Shown: positions 5,654 through 7,902 of the stretch, in pieces
Layout: each line of letters opens with the position of its first letter
Numbering within the stretch: the first letter of the stretch is position 1
Assembly: GCA_030643345.1 (NCBI GenBank)
Contig: DAOWMA010000079.1
Location: 1 to 7,902 of the forward strand
Source: Spirochaetaceae bacterium
GTDB taxonomy: Bacteria > Spirochaetota > Spirochaetia > B11-G9
Direction: 5' to 3'
Length of the DNA: 7,902 nt
The notes under the pieces: generated by a model
Told to the model about the DNA's origin: nothing
Database searches by the model: none
Seen by the model: the letters and a program-made list of their open reading frames with translations, nothing else
Made by a program: the position numbers and the translations under genes

Positions 5654-7902
5654 AGTATCACGGTGGAAACATAAGAAAGTTTCTGGAAGATAATAATCTG
5701 AAAGAAGAGCCTATTGATTTCAGTGCCAATATCAATCCTTTAGGATTCCCACCCTGGCTTAGAAAAGAGATTAACAGAAATATTGAAACTCTTGTTCATT
5801 ATCCTGATCCTGAACAGAAAGAGATAAAGGAAGCAGCAGCTAAGCATTTTTCTATAAGTTCTGACAGGATTATCTTTGGGAATGGTGCCAGTGAGTTTAT
5901 TTCAATCCTCCCTGATATTCTTGGTGTAGATCATATTATTATTCCTGTTCCTTCTTACAGTGAATACGAAAAATTTTCCGGAAAAATTAAAACTTCTTTT
6001 GTAATGCTTAGGGAGGAAACAGATTTCACTCTGAATTTAGAGGAACTCAGCAAAAAAATAGATTTTTCTACAGACCGGAAATTACTATACATAGGACAAC
6101 CCAATAATCCAACAGGGAAATCCATACCAGTTACTGAAATAAAAGATCTGGCAAAAAAACATAAGAATTCGTTTTTTTGTATAGACGAGTCCTTTGCAGA
6201 CTTTATCCCCGGATACCGTTCAATTATAGAGGCAATTGCAGGGACGGAGGTCCCAAACATTATAGTTATTCGCTCTCTAACCAAGTTTTACGGGATACCC
6301 GGTCTTCGCCTTGGGATCTGCCTTGGGGACCCAGGTATCATACAAAAAATCAGAGAAACTCAGATTCCCTGGTCAGTGAACACTCTTGCTATGAAGATAG
6401 GAGAAAGATTATTTGATGACATTCAGTTTTTTGAAGATTCAGTTAAAACTGTGGCAACCTTGAGAACGGAGTTTAGTAAAGAACTGGAAACTTTTTCCTG
6501 GCTGAAGCCCTTCAATGGAGAAGCAAATTTTCTTCTTATAAAAATTACAGACCCTGTTGTAAAAATAAAAGAACTCTATAGATATCTTGCAGCAAAAGGA
6601 ATAATCATAAGATTATGCGACAGTTTTATAGGGCTGGACGATTCATACTTTCGTATTGCTGTCAGAACATCCCGGGAAAATGAGAAACTGATCAATTCTC
6701 TCGCCTCTTTCTCCAAAGAAGGCACAGACAGGGGAACTGAGGTCCCATCAATAATCAAAAAGAGGGCCCTACCCCTAATGATACAAGGCACAGCCTCAAA
6801 TGCCGGTAAGAGTATACTGACAGCAGGTCTGTGCAGAGTACTTTACCAGGATGGATATGCAGTTGCCCCCTTCAAAGCACAAAACATGTCAAATAACTCT
6901 GCAGTTACCCTGAATGAAAAAGAAATAGGAAGGGCCCAGGCTCTCCAGGCAAGGGCCTGTAATATAAATCCTGATGTACGCATGAACCCTGTCCTTTTAA
7001 AACCATCCTCTGAAAAAGGATCGCAGGTTATTCTAAACGGATTACCTGCCGGTAATATGAGTGTAAGAAACTGGAAAGAGTTTAAGCAAACAGCCAGAGC
7101 AGTAGTCGAAAAAAACTATGATGATCTCACATCAGAATATGACGTAATCATTATCGAAGGAGCAGGAAGTCCTGGCGAAGTAAACCTGAAGAAGAACGAC
7201 ATTGTAAACATGGGAATGGCCAGATATGCAAATGCTCCAGTTTTAATTGCAGGAGATATAGATCGTGGCGGAGTATATGCTTCGTTCATTGGAACTATGG
7301 CAGTTTTTGAAGAATGGGAACGAAATCTTGTAAAAGGGTTTATTGTAAACAGATTCAGAGGAGATTCCAGCCTTCTCAATTCTGCTCATGATTACCTTTT
7401 TGAATATACAGGAAAACCTATTCTGGGAATTGTACCATTTATTCCTGATCTTAATCTGCCGGAAGAAGATTCCGTGTCCTTTAAAGACGGCAGTTATTTT
7501 AGTTCAGCCAAACAGAGACCAGAAGCTAATGAATTGATTAGTATTGGTCTAATTGATCTTCCCTATATTTCCAACTTTACAGATATGGACCCTCTTATGC
7601 AGGAACAGGATGTTGAAATTATTCTTATTAAAAACCCGAAAGATCTGGAAGCTAAGTTTGACTGTATTATTATTCCAGGAAGTAAAAATACATCCAGTGA
7701 TCTGTCCTGGCTTATTAAAAAGGGGTTTTCCAAAACACTGAAAAACATGAAAGAAAAGGGCGTAACCATTATTGGTATCTGCGGAGGATTCCAAATGCTT
7801 GGCAGGCGGATAATGGATCCTGAACATGTTGAATTATCCGGAAAATCAGATAAAAACTATATTCCAGGCCTTGGAATGATTGATATCGAAACTACCTTTT
7901 AT
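5650..7902 (+). CDS. cobD-cobQ: Fusion of threonine-phosphate decarboxylase (CobD) and cobyric acid synthase (CobQ), 3' end outside the window
   Basis: One uninterrupted frame of 751 codons reaches the right edge. Residues 1-352 are CobD, a PLP enzyme making (R)-1-amino-2-propanol phosphate from threonine phosphate: HGGNI (4-8), DFSANINPLG (23-32), PNNPTG (151-156), SLTKFY with the PLP lysine at 212, GIPGLRLG, PWSVN (240-244). A linker of about 20 residues follows. Residues 374-751 are CobQ, which amidates adenosylcobyrinic diamide to cobyric acid: QGTASNAGKS (379-388), IEGAGSP (502-508), GDIDRGG (535-541), NFTDMDP (642-648), PGSKNT (676-681), and the amidotransferase cysteine in GICGGFQMLG (Cys711). 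About 100 residues, with the catalytic histidine, should lie beyond. The likely start is CTG 5650-5652, overlapping the cobS stop (CTGA) with GGGGAG six bases upstream. No ATG, GTG or TTG lies between the upstream stop and HGGNI. Reinitiation at ATG 6778 (AGAGGG 11 bases before) could also yield free CobQ. Confidence 0.93.
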   Translation, partial: MKYHGGNIRKFLEDNNLKEEPIDFSANINPLGFPPWLRKEINRNIETLVHYPDPEQKEIKEAAAKHFSISSDRIIFGNGASEFISILPDILGVDHIIIPVPSYSEYEKFSGKIKTSFVMLREETDFTLNLEELSKKIDFSTDRKLLYIGQPNNPTGKSIPVTEIKDLAKKHKNSFFCIDESFADFIPGYRSIIEAIAGTEVPNIIVIRSLTKFYGIPGLRLGICLGDPGIIQKIRETQIPWSVNTLAMKIGERLFDDIQFFEDSVKTVATLRTEFSKELETFSWLKPFNGEANFLLIKITDPVVKIKELYRYLAAKGIIIRLCDSFIGLDDSYFRIAVRTSRENEKLINSLASFSKEGTDRGTEVPSIIKKRALPLMIQGTASNAGKSILTAGLCRVLYQDGYAVAPFKAQNMSNNSAVTLNEKEIGRAQALQARACNINPDVRMNPVLLKPSSEKGSQVILNGLPAGNMSVRNWKEFKQTARAVVEKNYDDLTSEYDVIIIEGAGSPGEVNLKKNDIVNMGMARYANAPVLIAGDIDRGGVYASFIGTMAVFEEWERNLVKGFIVNRFRGDSSLLNSAHDYLFEYTGKPILGIVPFIPDLNLPEEDSVSFKDGSYFSSAKQRPEANELISIGLIDLPYISNFTDMDPLMQEQDVEIILIKNPKDLEAKFDCIIIPGSKNTSSDLSWLIKKGFSKTLKNMKEKGVTIIGICGGFQMLGRRIMDPEHVELSGKSDKNYIPGLGMIDIETTFY

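Noticed and set aside
5955..7827. Several minus-strand and alternate-frame open frames inside the cobD-cobQ region
   Set aside because: They are shadows of a frame with full-length family motifs, and their products show no recognisable features.
6778..7902. Separate cobQ gene starting at ATG 6778
   Set aside because: The frame is continuous with CobD without a stop, and the possible ribosome binding site is distant (11 bases); internal start remains possible but fusion is the simpler reading.

Overview
The window comes from an AT-rich bacterium with a two-membrane envelope. Genes are packed with 4-base stop/start overlaps, and the solute-binding protein has a plain signal peptide with no lipobox cysteine, so it is probably free in a periplasm. 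Codon use, the 'FAEGERE'-type signal-peptide end and the protein style recall Spirochaetaceae, but that placement is an impression from the sequence and not a proven identification.

Left part (1-988, all genes on the minus strand): two small toxin-antitoxin-like pairs. The first is a DUF4160 protein overlapping by 4 bases a second gene that runs off the left edge and looks like the usual DUF2442-type partner. Their promoter holds a perfect 18-bp palindrome between its -35 and -10 elements. The second is an intact HigA antitoxin downstream of a HigB-type toxin frame that has no usable start codon and is cut by an in-frame TGA, so the toxin looks dead while its antitoxin survives.

Middle part (about 989-1600): a spacer with a GC-rich cluster of three hairpins (1163-1249), a sigma-70-type promoter (1298-1326) reading right, a complete cobalamin riboswitch (about 1337-1499) and an expression platform. 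In the platform a 7-bp inverted repeat can pair with the start codon region of the first gene.

Right part (1601-7902, plus strand): one B12-controlled operon, btuF-btuC-btuD-cobU-cobS-cobD::cobQ. BtuFCD imports corrinoids. CobU activates adenosylcobinamide with GTP and CobS joins it to alpha-ribazole. The last gene is a single open frame fusing CobD (makes aminopropanol phosphate) to CobQ (amidates to cobyric acid). Those two products are the two substrates of the next enzyme, CbiB, which is not in the window. The last three stop/start junctions use ATGA, TTGA and CTGA overlaps or equivalents, so cobS probably starts at TTG and the fusion gene at the rare codon CTG. The fusion gene is still open at the right edge, in the glutamine amidotransferase domain.

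The chemistry is known B12 salvage and late synthesis. The less ordinary parts are the CobD-CobQ fusion with its CTG start, the start-codon-masking hairpin behind the riboswitch, the operator in the DUF4160 promoter, the dead toxin with a living antitoxin, and the hairpin cluster.
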